From Dryomyza anilis (lineage: Eukaryota; Arthropoda; Insecta; Diptera; Dryomyzidae): a stretch of DNA of 64,000 nt. Positions 46,859 through 58,261 of the stretch are shown piece after piece. The notes beneath the pieces are model-generated. The model was not told where the DNA came from. It saw nothing but the letters and a program-made list of their open reading frames with translations, and did not search any database. Location: contig OX638132.1 of NCBI GenBank assembly GCA_951804985.1, positions 15,729,529-15,793,528 of the forward strand. Direction: 5' to 3'. Position numbers and translations under genes: made by a program. How positions within the stretch are numbered: position 1 is the first letter of the stretch; each line of letters starts with the position of its first letter.

Positions 46859-47130
46859 TAACATAACAAAAAATTAACAATAAATAAATATTTTGATTAT
46901 AATTTGGTTTGATGAAGAGCATTCTTTAATATGATGCACATATATAAGTTTTATTTTATGTATTTGTTCATTAAAATGATGAAACGTATTCTTCACATAC
47001 AGTTCATCATATTGAAGAACGATTATTCGACAGTTACCAAGCGTTCATCATATTTATGATAGTATTCATAACATTGATGGTTCTTCAATACAAGGAATCA
47101 TGGTTTGAAGATCGGAATTCATCAATAGGA

Positions 47131-49155
47131 TGTACATTTTTTATATAAACTATATATATAAATATACTATTTTCTGTATACTATGAATCACTTCAGGTCA
47201 GGTCAGGACCATCGATGACCGATATCATTTTCGCCCTGCAAAGTATTGATGACATTTTCATAAAAATGTTCACAACTTCATGCATGACGTGCCATTAACG
47301 ATGTCATGCACGTCATTCATTGAGACAGTATCGAAAGCATTTCATCTGGTGATTGTCATGTATATGAACAATTTTTATAAGTTTGTTTATGAAAAAAAAA
47401 CAATTTTACTCCCCAATTATTATAACTCAGAATTGAAATTTCCTTATAGTGAGGAAATTATATAAATTTACTTAGTATAAAAAAAAAATTAAAAAGGAAA
47501 TGTGCCAAAAAATATGTAGTATATTCGACATGTAATAAAATTAAACGTAATACATGGTTCACAACAGTTTCTGTTGTTAAACAACGATTAATGTTTGCAT
47601 TTTATATTTCCCGAAAATGTATGCAAAATATAAATCTATAAAAAAGTTAAACAAGTTCATTTTATTGTGTAACAATTCAAAATGTGCTAAATAAAAAATT
47701 TAAAGCTCAAAAAAGAAAAAATATAAAAATAAACCAAATAAGAAAATACATAAAATATCCAGCAACCCATAAAATAATAAATAAATAAAATACCCTAGAG
47801 AATATGTTAAGCACCACGTGTCTCATTTACTGTAACATCCCTCATTTTGTCTATGTATTTCTCACAATTACAACGATGACTCTATCAATCAATACAGTGA
47901 AACAACGTTCGTCCATATGTCCATAGCTTTCGTTCCTACATTTGTCCGTCCATACTTTCGGTCCAACAGCCATCCGGACAATTGAAGCACAAGAATAATG
48001 TAGCACGCCGTTGGAATAAGTTACCGGACCGAAGTGTTACTTGATTAGTCGACCAATTTCTGAGATCTGCGACTGCGGGCGTTCTATTTATTGGTGAGCA
48101 TAAAGTGGGTATAAAATATACATAGGCGGGTAAATTTATGAAACAAGATTTTATTAATCTGCTCACAATATGGCGAAGACAAATTTGCAAATTCCGAGAA
48201 ACTGTTACAGATATTAAATAGAATAAAAAAACAGAAATGGTGGAACATTTTACGTAGAATATGAAAATAACTTATCAAATGGAAAATGATAAATAAGAAG
48301 AATAATAAATTATGCTGAAAAGAAAAAGTTAGCACTCAACGTACAAACGAATAAAATAAGAGACATAATAGGTAGTTGAGGAAAAATAACCTATTTTACA
48401 TCATATAACGTTATTTTTATGTTTTATGTCATTTTAAAAGAACTTGAACACCTCTAAAATAGCTCAAAAACTACATTACTTTAAATAAAAACATATTCTT
48501 GCAAGAAAAAAAAATATCTGGTACTTATTTCAGTGAAAAATAATAATACAAAATATAAAAGTACTCAAAAGAGTACGAATATTCGAACTCATGCACCACT
48601 GATTCACACCACTGATTCACACCACAAAACTTCTACGAAAATATGCAAAAATTTTAAAATACGACACCAACCAAACCTTTCATTAAAAAAAAAATACAAC
48701 ACTCACAAAATGAGGTCAAATTCATGAACTTTTGCATAACTTTGAAATTAATTCACTCATGCATAAATCCAAGAACTTGGCATTTATTTAAATGACAACA
48801 CGAACTGTCAAAGGAACCACATGGTACAACAATCAAAGCACAAAGCCACAGGAAGTATGACAATTGTTACCACAACTACAGAGTTAGTTATTACATTTCA
48901 CGTAGAACATAACAGTACAGTGCAGAAGACATAACAAATCACAAACTTATGAAATGGGGATATACAGTTTAAAATAACTAAATTGGCACAACTAAATCCC
49001 AGCAGGAAATGACATCATTGACAACTATTTCATAAATAACATTGCACTAAAGATGTCATATAGAAACCCAACAGGAAATGTCATCAATGATTCTCCAGGT
49101 CAGAAACATCGATGACCGATAGCATTTTCGCCCTGCAAAGAATTGAAGACATGCA
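47131..49155. other. Mostly unique; a short repeated motif
   Basis: ATCGATGACCGATA and CATTTTCGCCCTGCAAAG occur at about 47211-47242 and again at 49108-49141. Some frames of 60-84 codons, none supported. Confidence 0.45.
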
Positions 49156-49620
49156 TTTTTCAAAATGTTGGGAAATCAAATTTTAAAGTTTTAAGTGCTT
49201 TAAAAATGATCAAAATTTATATTTTTTCAATCTATTTTTCTATTATTTTCATTTATTTGTCAATTATTATAACGTGTGGAAAATATCTTTAGATTTGGAC
49301 AACCTACTGAATTATAAATACTGATTTTGTGAGGCTATATCCTGACCAAAACGCAAATATATTTGTTTTTTATGCTATAATTTTTTATTTGCGCAAGATA
49401 AAATAGTGATGTTAAGGCATTAATTGTTTCATTTTAAAGCACCTATCTATTGGCATCATTAATTAAAAATATTTTGCCAAACAAAATTTCCTGCAAATAA
49501 CAAATGGCAAATTAATGTTTGGCAAAATATTTTTAATTAATGATGCAGATCGATAGGTGCTTTGAAAACAAATAATTAATTCCTTTACATTACTATTTTA
49601 TCTTGCACTAATAAATTTGA
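49156..49620. mobile_element. One-hairpin relative of the 29.4-kb element
   Basis: TGTTGGGAAATCAAAT start and one inverted repeat around CACCTATCTATTGGCATC / GATGCAGATCGATAGGTG, with the stem extended by ATATTTTGCCAAAC / GTTTGGCAAAATAT near the loop. Confidence 0.65.
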
Positions 49621-49626
49621 GGGAAT

Positions 49627-49850
49627 TTTTTTCTGGGTGTAGGTCAGGAGTTATAGCATTTGAAAAATTTTTGTCCTATTAAAATTGATCAATAGGACAA
49701 TTATTGATTTAATAGTATAAAAAAAATAAATCTTTTCATATAATCTCAATGGTAATGTCATGGTATTTTCTAGTATTTAATGGTATTTTCCGATTAAAAT
49801 AATAATTTATCCTATTGACAATTTTTAATAGTAAAATACTATTATCTTTT
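49627..49850 (+). mobile_element. Rearranged MITE family A copy
   Basis: Family interior (AATTATTGATTTAATAGTAT, GTATTTTCCGATTAAAAT) preceded by an inverted terminal piece GAGGGAATTTTTTTCTGGGT and some Helitron-type sequence. Confidence 0.5.
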
Positions 49851-50597
49851 ATCCAATCCCGCCCACATTCTCCATGATGATTGGAGTTTTAAATATAAAT
49901 CATTGTTTCGGTGTTTTATATTTCTACTGATATTAGGTAAAAAGTTATAGCAACTTTAAATTTTTCGTTTGTACAATCCCGACCACATTCTATATAACGA
50001 TTGGTGTTTTAAATATGAAAATTTGTATCGATTTATATAACTCTACTCTTAGTAGGTCAGGAGTAATAGCATTTTTAAAGTTTTAGTCATATGGAGGTGT
50101 CACGCCTCGTTTTCCAATCCCGCCAATATTTAATAAAAAGATTAACAATCACATTATACATAACTGGGCCAAATTACATGACAATGGCTATCTTAAGTAC
50201 ACAGATATTTGCAATTAAAAGTTCAGGTTTGCCTCGTCCATTTTTGTACCTTCAAAAAAGCCGGGAGATGACACCCTGTCCAAATTTCATGTTCCTAGGT
50301 CTAAGGGTTTGAGCTGCACCCAGAAAAAAATTCCCTCAAATCCCATTAAAATTGGTCAATAGCACAATTATTGATTTAATAGTATACAAAAAATAAAAAC
50401 TTTCATATAAACTCAATGGCAATGTCATGGTATTTTCTAGTATTTAATGGTATTTTCCGATTAAAATAATAATTTATCCTATTGAATATTTTGAATAGTA
50501 AAAAACTATTATTTATATAGTATTTTTTCTGGGTGTGGGCGTTGACGGATCAGTCAGTCAGTTAATCAGGACTTGTTCTTTTATAAATATATATAGA
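49851..50597 (-). mobile_element. Non-autonomous Helitron H7 (diverged), MITE inside
   Basis: TCCAATCCCGCCCACATTCT blocks, GGTCAGGAGTAATAGCATTT and the 5' end ATATATATAGA (TC on the minus strand) as in H6. The CTAG end is not found. MITE-A at 50317-50537 interrupts it. Confidence 0.55.
50317..50537 (+). mobile_element. MITE family A copy nested in Helitron H7
   Basis: CACCCAGAAAAAAATTCCC ... TATTTTTTCTGGGTG, inserted between GTTTGAGCTG and TGGGCGTTGA of the Helitron, so it is younger than that Helitron. Confidence 0.75.
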
Positions 50598-52215
50598 TTG
50601 TAATGTGTTTTGTCCTTAATATATTTTACCTTGTTAGAAAAAAGAAAAAAAATAAAAAATAATTTTACCCCAAGATTTTTCAACACGTCCGAAATTGAAC
50701 TGTTTAGAAAAGTCGCTCAAAAATCAATTAAAATGCATATAAATGGTAAAAGTAAGATCAGTAAGTAAGATCAGTCTATGGAATATACCTTTCAACAGAA
50801 TTTAAAAAATTGCTTTTATTGTATGTTTTTGGTGTACCATATTTTCCTACCCCCAAAAAGTGTACCAGACTTTCCTACCTGCTAGTTGTTTGATGTTTCA
50901 GAATATTTCGGGTACGTACTACTAAGGAATATGAAAGTAAAAAAATGTCAACCACTAACACTTATACTCTATGACTATATACTCTATGACTATATACTAT
51001 ATGACACATTGAGGTAATATATTATTTCACACACACTAAAAATAAAAAGTTTGCTTTAAATATTATTACCTTTGCCACATCATTCAAGACCTTTGAAGTT
51101 TTAACAACATATTCAAAATGAGTTTTTATGTATTTTAAGTAAATCGTTTCTTCCACAACATCATCAAGTAAAATCTAACAATCTGCCACACAGTTACGTG
51201 TAAATGCGTTGTGCATAATTTTTAATATTCAACAAAAGCAACAATTTGAAGGCATATCTGATTTGGCAGCTGCTTTAGCGATGTCATTAAATGTTACAAA
51301 TGTCTGAACGTTACTTTTTTCACGTAGGCCTAGCTTTTATGCCATTCGCACCATCTGCATCAAACAAGCAACATTTGTGGCTTTCCATTTACACGGTTGC
51401 CGCCTTCTTAACGAACGCATCGAATGCCATCGTTGAGATTTTCCTACATCCTGCCAAAGGAACAAACAGCCAAACAAAGCATCAACAAAAAAAACTTCAT
51501 TAGCATAAAAACCTCAAAATGGCAGCAGTGGCAGCCAGCCGTTTGCTTGCCAGACACGCACACAAAATAGACTTTTGTAAAATATAAAATAAAATTTTAA
51601 ATGAAACAACAAAAGCAACATAAATAAATTAAAGACACCGCCACGCCAATGTAACAATGTGAATATTACGCATTATACACCGAAAAGTACTTTGAAATTT
51701 ATTTTATAGCAAACGCGCCAAGACGTAATTCGGAAACTGTGAAAATAATTTTAATACAGTCATAATGGAAACGGAAAAACCATTCTGTATTGTGGAACGG
51801 AAGGCAATACAAACAAATACTACAATCAAATTTATATTTAGTATTTAAAAGTTCAAAAGTGAAATTAATTAAATTTTTCTTTTAGTCCATTTTCAATTGA
51901 AGAAAAATGTATTTATGCTCCTACAGACATAATTTTTGGCAGATTTTAGAAACATTTTTTCAAAATATTTCAAATAGACTAAGACGGAGACTGCATATGA
52001 TACAGCTGTCTGTTATCTTCCCGTACCGAAAATATTCAGTGAATCTACCAATAAAAATTCACAAAATTTTACAACCTAGTCATCTGCTGTACACTTCCGA
52101 AAATATTCCATTTATACGTGTGTTTGCGGAAATTTGCCCGAAATATTACTTAAAAATGCCAGAAATTTTGTCTCGTGTACAAGACATCTGTTTTAAAATC
52201 AAGACTGGATTTTGG
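50598..52215. other. Unique-looking DNA, nothing recognised
   Basis: Frames at 51291-51503 and 51907-52332 (+) have no recognised homology and no exon-like bias; not supported. Confidence 0.45.
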
Positions 52216-52715
52216 TTTTTTGTTGGATTTTTAAAATATAGTTTTCAGTGTTTTTATTTTTTTTTTTCTATTTTTTTTGTGTTTCTTTTATTCGCGTGTT
52301 TTTTACTTTTGATTTATATTTTTTTAATATAATTTTTTGCTCATTCTGTTTAGTTTTTTTTGTGTTTATATTTTGTTCTTGTTTGTTTTAGTTTTTGCTT
52401 TCATTTTTATTAAGATTTTGTCCTTTCGTATTTTTTCCGTTTTTCTTTAGATTTTGCTTATTTGTTTCTTTTCTTGGCTTTTTTGTTTTTGTTTCTGCTT
52501 TTCATTTTGTTTTTAAGATTGACTTTGTGTTTTTCTTTTTTACTTTTTGTTTTACTTTTTGTTTCATTTACTATTGTGTTTTTGGTTTCAGCTTTTGTTT
52601 TTGTGATTTTGTTTTTTTTTTTGTTTTTGCTTCTGTGTCTTTAATTTTGTTTTTGTTTTTACTTTTGTTTTGTGTATGCCTAATTATATCGTTTTGAAAA
52701 TTTAGAATCTTAAAA
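52216..52715 (-). repeat. T/G-rich tract, probable Helitron interior
   Basis: TTTTGTTTTTGCTTTTG-like simple sequence ending in GCCTAATTATATCGTTTTGA, the boundary found in H1 and H2 (GAGTTATGTCGTTTTGAAAG). Phe-rich frames here are artefacts. Confidence 0.55.
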
Positions 52716-52719
52716 ACCA

Positions 52720-52965
52720 TAAAAATATTAAAAATATTAAAAATATTAAAAATATTAAAAATATTAAAAATATTAAAAATATTAAAAATATTAAAAATAT
52801 TAAAAATATTAAAAATATTAAAAATATTAAAAATATTAAAAATATTAAAAATATTAAAAATATTAAAAATATTAAAAATATTAAAAATATTAAAAATATT
52901 AAAAATATTAAAAATATTAAAAATATTAAAAATATTAAAAATATTAAAAATATTAAAAATATTAA
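52720..52965. repeat. Satellite array, 9-bp unit ATTAAAAAT
   Basis: About 27 nearly perfect copies. The unit length is a multiple of three, so one minus-strand frame reads as an Ile-Phe-Leu repeat. Confidence 0.97.
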
Positions 52966-53023
52966 CAAATATTAAAAGTATTAAAAATATTTAAAATATT
53001 TAAAATATTAAAAATATTAAAAA

Positions 53024-53640
53024 TCATAAAAATCATAAAAATCATAAAAATCATAAAAATCATAAAAATCATAAAAATCAAATCATAAAAATCATAAAAA
53101 TCATAAAAATCATAAAAATCATAAAAATCATAAAAATCATAAAAATCATAAAAATCATAAAAATCATAAAAATCATAAAAATCATAAAAATCATAAAAAT
53201 CATAAAAATCATAAAAATCATAAAAATCATAAAAATCATAAAAATCATAAAAATCATAAAAATCATAAAAATCATAAAAATCATAAAATTCATAAAAATC
53301 TTAAAAATCATAAAAATCATAAAAATCATAAAAATCATAAAAATCATAAAAATCATAAAAATCATAAAAATCATAAAAATCATAAAAATCATAAAAATCA
53401 TAAAAATCATAAAAATCATAAAAATCATAAAAATCATAAAAATCATAAAAATCATAAGAATCATAAAAATCATAAAAATCATAAAAATCATAAAAATCAT
53501 AAAAATCATATAAATCATAAAAATCATAAAAATCATAAAAAATCATAAAAAATCATAAAAATCAAAATAATCATAAAAATCTTAAAAATCATAAAAATCT
53601 TAAAAATCATAAAATTATACAAATCATACAAATCATAAAA
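53024..53640. repeat. Satellite array, 9-bp unit CATAAAAAT
   Basis: About 60 copies to 53565, then a degenerate edge with CTTAAAAAT and other variants. Minus-strand frames read as Ile-Phe-Met or Asp-Phe-Tyr repeats. Separated from the first array by about 60 bp of mixed units. Confidence 0.97.
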
Positions 53641-54044
53641 TTAATAATATCATAAAAAAAAACTTAAAAATAAAAAAAATACTTAAAAATCAATTAAAAA
53701 AACGTAAAAACTAATAAAAACACAAAATTTATAAAAATCAAAGTTTATGAAAACAAAAAATATTCAATGCTCCATATCTCAGTATGACCTTAAAATACTT
53801 TTTGACTATCTCATATGAAAACATGTCCCACTGTTTTATATTTTATGCCTCGCACCTGATACGTATTTCTACGTGTACGTGGAAATAATTTATAAAATGA
53901 AGCATATATGTAATTTCAATCCATGTAACCATAATGCGAAATGATGCGTGACAGACACCTCATTATTTTAAATGCTTTTGAATGTAGTTTCTGCAACTGA
54001 CAAAACATATTTTATAATTAATTTAATTATAATCACACCCTAAG
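53641..54044. other. AT-rich, nothing recognised
   Basis: No frame or repeat found. Confidence 0.45.
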
Positions 54045-54286
54045 GGTGTGTGAGAATTCGACTAAATTGCTGATTTAACTAAATTCTCTCAATAATGCAG
54101 TATTTATTTTTCAATTTTGCAAAAAACTAAATTTATCTAAATTGGATGACAATAAAATGACAAATGCCAAACAATTAATTGCAGATTTTAGTAATTATCG
54201 TTTACCAAATTGTGATCGAATGAAAACTCATTAAATTTAGTTTAGTCAGCAATTTAGTAGATTTCGAACAAACTCTTAAAACTAAT
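54045..54286. mobile_element. Small foldback MITE (AAGGGTGTGTGAG end)
   Basis: Arms 54045-54095 and 54233-54286 share CTACTAAATTGCTGA-type sequence (ACTAAATTGCTGATTTAACT / AGTTTAGTCAGCAATTTAGT). Confidence 0.6.
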
Positions 54287-54669
54287 TTATATGTTTTGGC
54301 GAAATAGTTCGGTGACATTACAGTTTTACTTGTGGAATATTCACATTTCAATTTTGTCCACAACACACCCTTCAATGGATTTATAACGCACTATTCAGTC
54401 CTTCTGTAACTACAAAAAAAATTTTAAAAACATAATTATCAAGTATTGATGTTTAGATTAAATGGTACTTGATTTACAAGAGGTTTTCTTGTAGTAATCC
54501 AGAAATGCATCATTCTTGATAAATTGATTCTTTTTTAAGCAAATTATAAATATTTGGCTTTCAATATTCCAACCATAACATTAACCAGAATGGAAGTCTT
54601 ATATCGAAACCCTTATACATTTTGAATGAATTCCCTGGTGAGCAGTAAGAAACCAAATTCGAATTTTGT
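54287..54669. other. AT-rich, nothing recognised
   Basis: No feature identified. Confidence 0.45.
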
Positions 54670-55132
54670 TACGCACACATAGAGAACGAATCAGTTGAGG
54701 CAACCGTATTTTTTTGCCAACCGATTTGATTTATTTAGTTCTGTCAACATTCGACTGCTTCAGTTTTTGAAGCTTGTGCGACTTATGTATCCTTCTTTGG
54801 CATTGTTTTTCTTCAAAACAGCTGACTACGCAGTTGAATCAAAGAAATATTGTTTGCTAGAATCTCATTTAGTTAACATAACCAACTACATGTTGAACCA
54901 ACTAAATATTCGTTGAATTTTAAATTTAGTTGCCGAAGCAATGTAAAAAAAAGTTGTATATGAATTAAAAGTTTATTTCAATGTTGTAGTTGCTTGAACT
55001 AATAGTTGGTTATGCTTCATACTATTGTTTGCCACAAATTAATTTCGTTTCAGGCAAACTACATTTCGTTGATGCAATTGAATATTCGTTGAAACAACTA
55101 CACTTCAGGCAATTAGTTCTGTGAGTGCAGAA
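54670..55132. repeat. CAACTA-rich interspersed repeat
   Basis: Repeated AACCAACTA, TTCGTTGAA and TAGTTGCTTGAAC words in both orientations. Shares blocks with 7691-7939. Probably a decayed palindromic element. Confidence 0.5.
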
Positions 55133-56708
55133 ATAAAATTGGTAAATTCGCTGAAAAGCAAATGCAAAATGATTTTGCTTTCATTTGCATTTTTGAATGA
55201 GTAGATTTCAAAAGAGTTAGGTGCTGTCTACAGTGCGGCCAAATTGCTTTAAATTGTGCCATTCAAAACGACCGAATAGCAATTTGGTTGTCGTAACCGT
55301 CACCGCAAACAACAACAAACACGCAACAACAACAACTGACTACGCACCAACCGATGATACCGAACGACCAGCAATCATAAAATCGTGCATTTAAATTCAA
55401 ATAAAAATTTGTACTGAAATTCAAATTTAAATTCAAATCAAAATTGCAGTCGACTTTTATGAGGTGGGCTCCCATGTCAGTTTGGTCTATTTTTATTGAC
55501 GCGCATTAAATTTACGTAATGACAGCAGTTGTTGGCAAATATTAAAGGCTACGTTAGTCCTTATATTTTTATATTTAAATATTCAGTATTTTGATGTGTT
55601 GTAATCTACAAATTTGTTTATTTTTGTTTTTCCTATAAATAATTTATATGTTCAAACATTTACTTACTCATATACTTTTAGAACAAAGGATGTGCTTACC
55701 TGCAAAAAAGAAAAGATAGATAAATTAATGTTAAAAATATATTTCATAACATATATCAAAAACGAAAATGAACAACATATTTTTTTATATATTTAGATAA
55801 TTTGTCAGCAACAACATGAAAGTAATTTTGGTCGAAATGACAACTCATTCCTCAGACAAGGTAATAATTTATGTAAATCTCAGAGCTCAGTAGTAGTCTG
55901 CCAAAAAGTAGACAGTCTGATTTGGACATTTGGCCTCTGGCAAATTTATATAAATTTGCTACAAAAAAAATACCATCGTTCAAAGGGTTTTAAAAGCACA
56001 AAAAGGGAGCGTGTGCGCTGTATTAGTTTAAAGTTCAAGTGTAGGTTAAATAAAAATGGCAATTTTAATAAACTAGTAGTTTGTGCACGTCCTTGACAGA
56101 TAAGTTAATTTAAAAATGTGCATATTGTATTTAATTTTTTGAGTTTTGTTTCTATATATTATATACAGTTATGGACTATATAATAAGTTCACTAACAAAT
56201 TGATAAATGGCGAATATCTCAAAAATAAACTGAGCTGTGTGCAATCCTTCAACTCAAAAATTCAGTATTAAAAACGGACACAAAAATAGGGACACATTAA
56301 AAATAATTAAAAATTTATATTTTTTCAAAGAAAAATTGTTTGTTAGTAATAAATTTATAATCTCCGTAAATATATTAAAATTCAATTTTATAGATAAAAT
56401 ACATTAATTTAGATATATGGGTCGAGCAAAGCATTGTTCAGATGTCGAATCTTTACTCAATAAAATGTTAAAAAATAAAGTTCAAACCCATTGCAAAACA
56501 ATCATATCTTTAGAAGGTCACATAACTTTGTACAAAATGCATTTCTGGCTCGAAAATCAAATTTTTTAAAAGGCTGGCAAAACTCTCATGAAGGCGGATA
56601 ATCCCATAAAGTTACTATCATGTCGGGACCTTTTAAAGTCAGTTGCAGCAATTCAAACTAATTTCAATTTCAACTAGAACTGTAAGGCATCTATTACTTG
56701 GGATGCTA
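55133..56708. other. Unique-looking DNA, nothing recognised
   Basis: 55290-55345 is CAA-rich (AACAACAACAAACACGCAAC). No gene supported. Confidence 0.45.
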
Positions 56709-57963
56709 AGGACTGCGTCGAATAAAATTTTCCGTTACATATCTTCCCATAATGTGCTATTGCAAGATACAAATTAAAAAAATTTGATCATAGTAGCTCT
56801 GAATTAAATGGCAGAAAATAGTTTGTGGCAGTTATAGTCAATACAAAATTTATTTAACGCGAAAATGGCAATGGAAGTGCGAGAAAATATAATTAAAATT
56901 TTTCAAAAACAACCTAGTTGGTCTTTTAAAAAAATTGCCAAGGAGGTAGGAGCTAACCCTAAGACAATTTCTCGCGTTATCAACAGTTTTAAGGAAGACA
57001 TGAGTATTGATCGGAAGAAAGGTTCTGGTAAAAAAAAGGCCCACATGATCGTGAAAAGTCGAAGAAGGTTGTGAATATTTTAAAGAAAGATCCCAGCATA
57101 TCCGGAAGGAAATTGGCGAGAAAGGCGGATTGCTCAGAATCGTTCGTGCGCAGGACTAAGAAAGAAGCTGGGCTGAAGACGTACAAGGTCCAAAAAGTTC
57201 CGGATAGAAATGCCGTCAAGAGTGAAACCGCAAAACAACGAGCTAAAAAGCTGAACCAAGATTTTTTTTATAAAATTCGATTGCTGCATAATGGACGACG
57301 AAACTTATGTTTTAGCGGACTTTTCACAGCTACCTGGGCAGGAATTTTATACAGCCGATTCTCGAGGAAATGTCGCTGAAATATTCAAATCAAAAAAAAA
57401 ATGACAAAATTCCCAAAGAAATTCCTTGTTTGGCAGGCAATTTGCAGTTATGGAAAAAGGAGCAGCTCATTCGTGGCATCGGGTACAATTAATAGCGAAA
57501 TATATGTGAAGGAATGCTTGCAAAAGAGATTGCTTCCATTTTTACGCCAACATGAAGTGTCGACATTTTTTTGGCCTGACCGCGCTTCATGTCACTACAG
57601 CAAAACGGCCTTAGAGTGGATCCAACAAAATGCAGTGATTTTGGTGCCTAGAGAAGCCAATGCACCAAACTGTCCAGAACTCAGGCCGATTGAGAGATAC
57701 TGGGCTTTAGTAAAAAGGGAGATGAAGACAACAACCATTATAACATTAATGTTGTAACTGACACTACCATTACAACATTAATGGAAGGGGTTCAGGAAAA
57801 ATTAAAACTTTTTATTAAAAAATATTAATTTCTGGTTTTTTATATATTTTTTTTAATCTAAAAATAATTTGCAAAATCAAATATTTTATTCTATAAAAAT
57901 TCGATTACCAGATTTCTAGATTTTTTCATTTTTGTAGCGGACAATTTTATTCGACGCAGTCCT
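56709..57963 (+). mobile_element. Tc1/mariner element, DD37E type, near complete
   Basis: 1,255 bp between TA dinucleotides (56707-56708; 57964-57965). Terminal inverted repeats of 31 bp start AGGACTGCGTCGAATAAAAT at both ends, with 29 of 31 positions identical. It carries one transposase gene (56865-57828) in several frames. Intact ends mean it could still be moved by a matching enzyme. Confidence 0.9.
56865..57828 (+). pseudogene. DD37E Tc1/mariner transposase, frameshifted
   Basis: Would cut and paste the element. Segments in order: an N-terminal helix-turn-helix (SFKKIAKEVGANPKTISRV, 56865 frame); a second DNA-binding part from 57071 (SGRKLARKADCSESFVRR); first catalytic Asp in MDDETYVLAD (57291); second Asp in FWPDRASCHYS (57578-57580); final Glu in RPIERYW (57692-57694), 37 residues after the second Asp, hence DD37E; C-terminus MEGVQEKLKLFIKKY ending at 57828. 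Frames change at an 8-A run (57030-57037), an 8-T run (57262-57269), a 10-A run (57392-57401), and near a local TAACATTAATG duplication (57740-57785). No other stop is seen. Catalytic residues are all present. Confidence 0.88.
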
Positions 57964-57965
57964 TA

Positions 57966-58261
57966 CCACTGAGATAGACACCCAGGCAGACAGAATGACA
58001 GAATGCATGAAAATCTGAAGAATGTCAGGAGAACAAAAAGTCGGAAGACAGGATGCCTGAGAGATGGATACAAGGGCGCATAAGCAGTAGTACAGAATAA
58101 ATGACAAGAATAAGAGAAAACCGAAAAACAGAAGCATATGAAGACATAAAGTCAGGAAGACAGGCAAAGAAACAGAAAGGCAGAAATGCAGAAATACAGA
58201 AGAAAAGTAACCATTACGGAAAGTCGGAAATATAGGAAAAAATAAAGATAAACACAATAAA
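57966..58261. repeat. Purine-rich degenerate repeat
   Basis: Many AGGAAGACAGG, GAAACAGAAAGGCAG-like words, without fixed period. Possibly old (GACA)n-derived sequence. Confidence 0.4.

Larger units (their letters stand above)
44402..47130 (+). mobile_element. AT-rich host repeat, copy HA, with two Helitrons
   Basis: Starts CTCTGAAAAAAATTAATCAA and ends near GGAATTCATCAATAGGATGT. It shares TTTTTCTACCAACTACCAGA, GATACCACCGTTCA and GAAACGTATTCTTCACATAC with 58262-60603. Helitrons H4 (44607-45901) and H5 (46343-46858) interrupt it. Ends are weakly inverted (CTCTGAAAAA.. / ..CAGAG at the HB end), so it is probably a non-autonomous DNA element. Confidence 0.65.

Noticed and set aside
47936..48190. 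Possible missing first exon (signal peptide and IDLSRF) of the prohormone gene
   Set aside because: The minus-strand frame has no signal peptide, no IDLSRF-like motif and no matching donor; the exon was not found anywhere between 18,600 and 64,000.
52702..53546. Minus-strand Ile-Phe-Leu / Ile-Phe-Met repeat frames
   Set aside because: Products of the 9-bp satellites.
52720..53640. CRISPR-like array
   Set aside because: Units of 9 bp without unique spacers, in a eukaryotic context.
56989..57219. Minus-strand frame of 76 codons
   Set aside because: Antisense to the mariner transposase.
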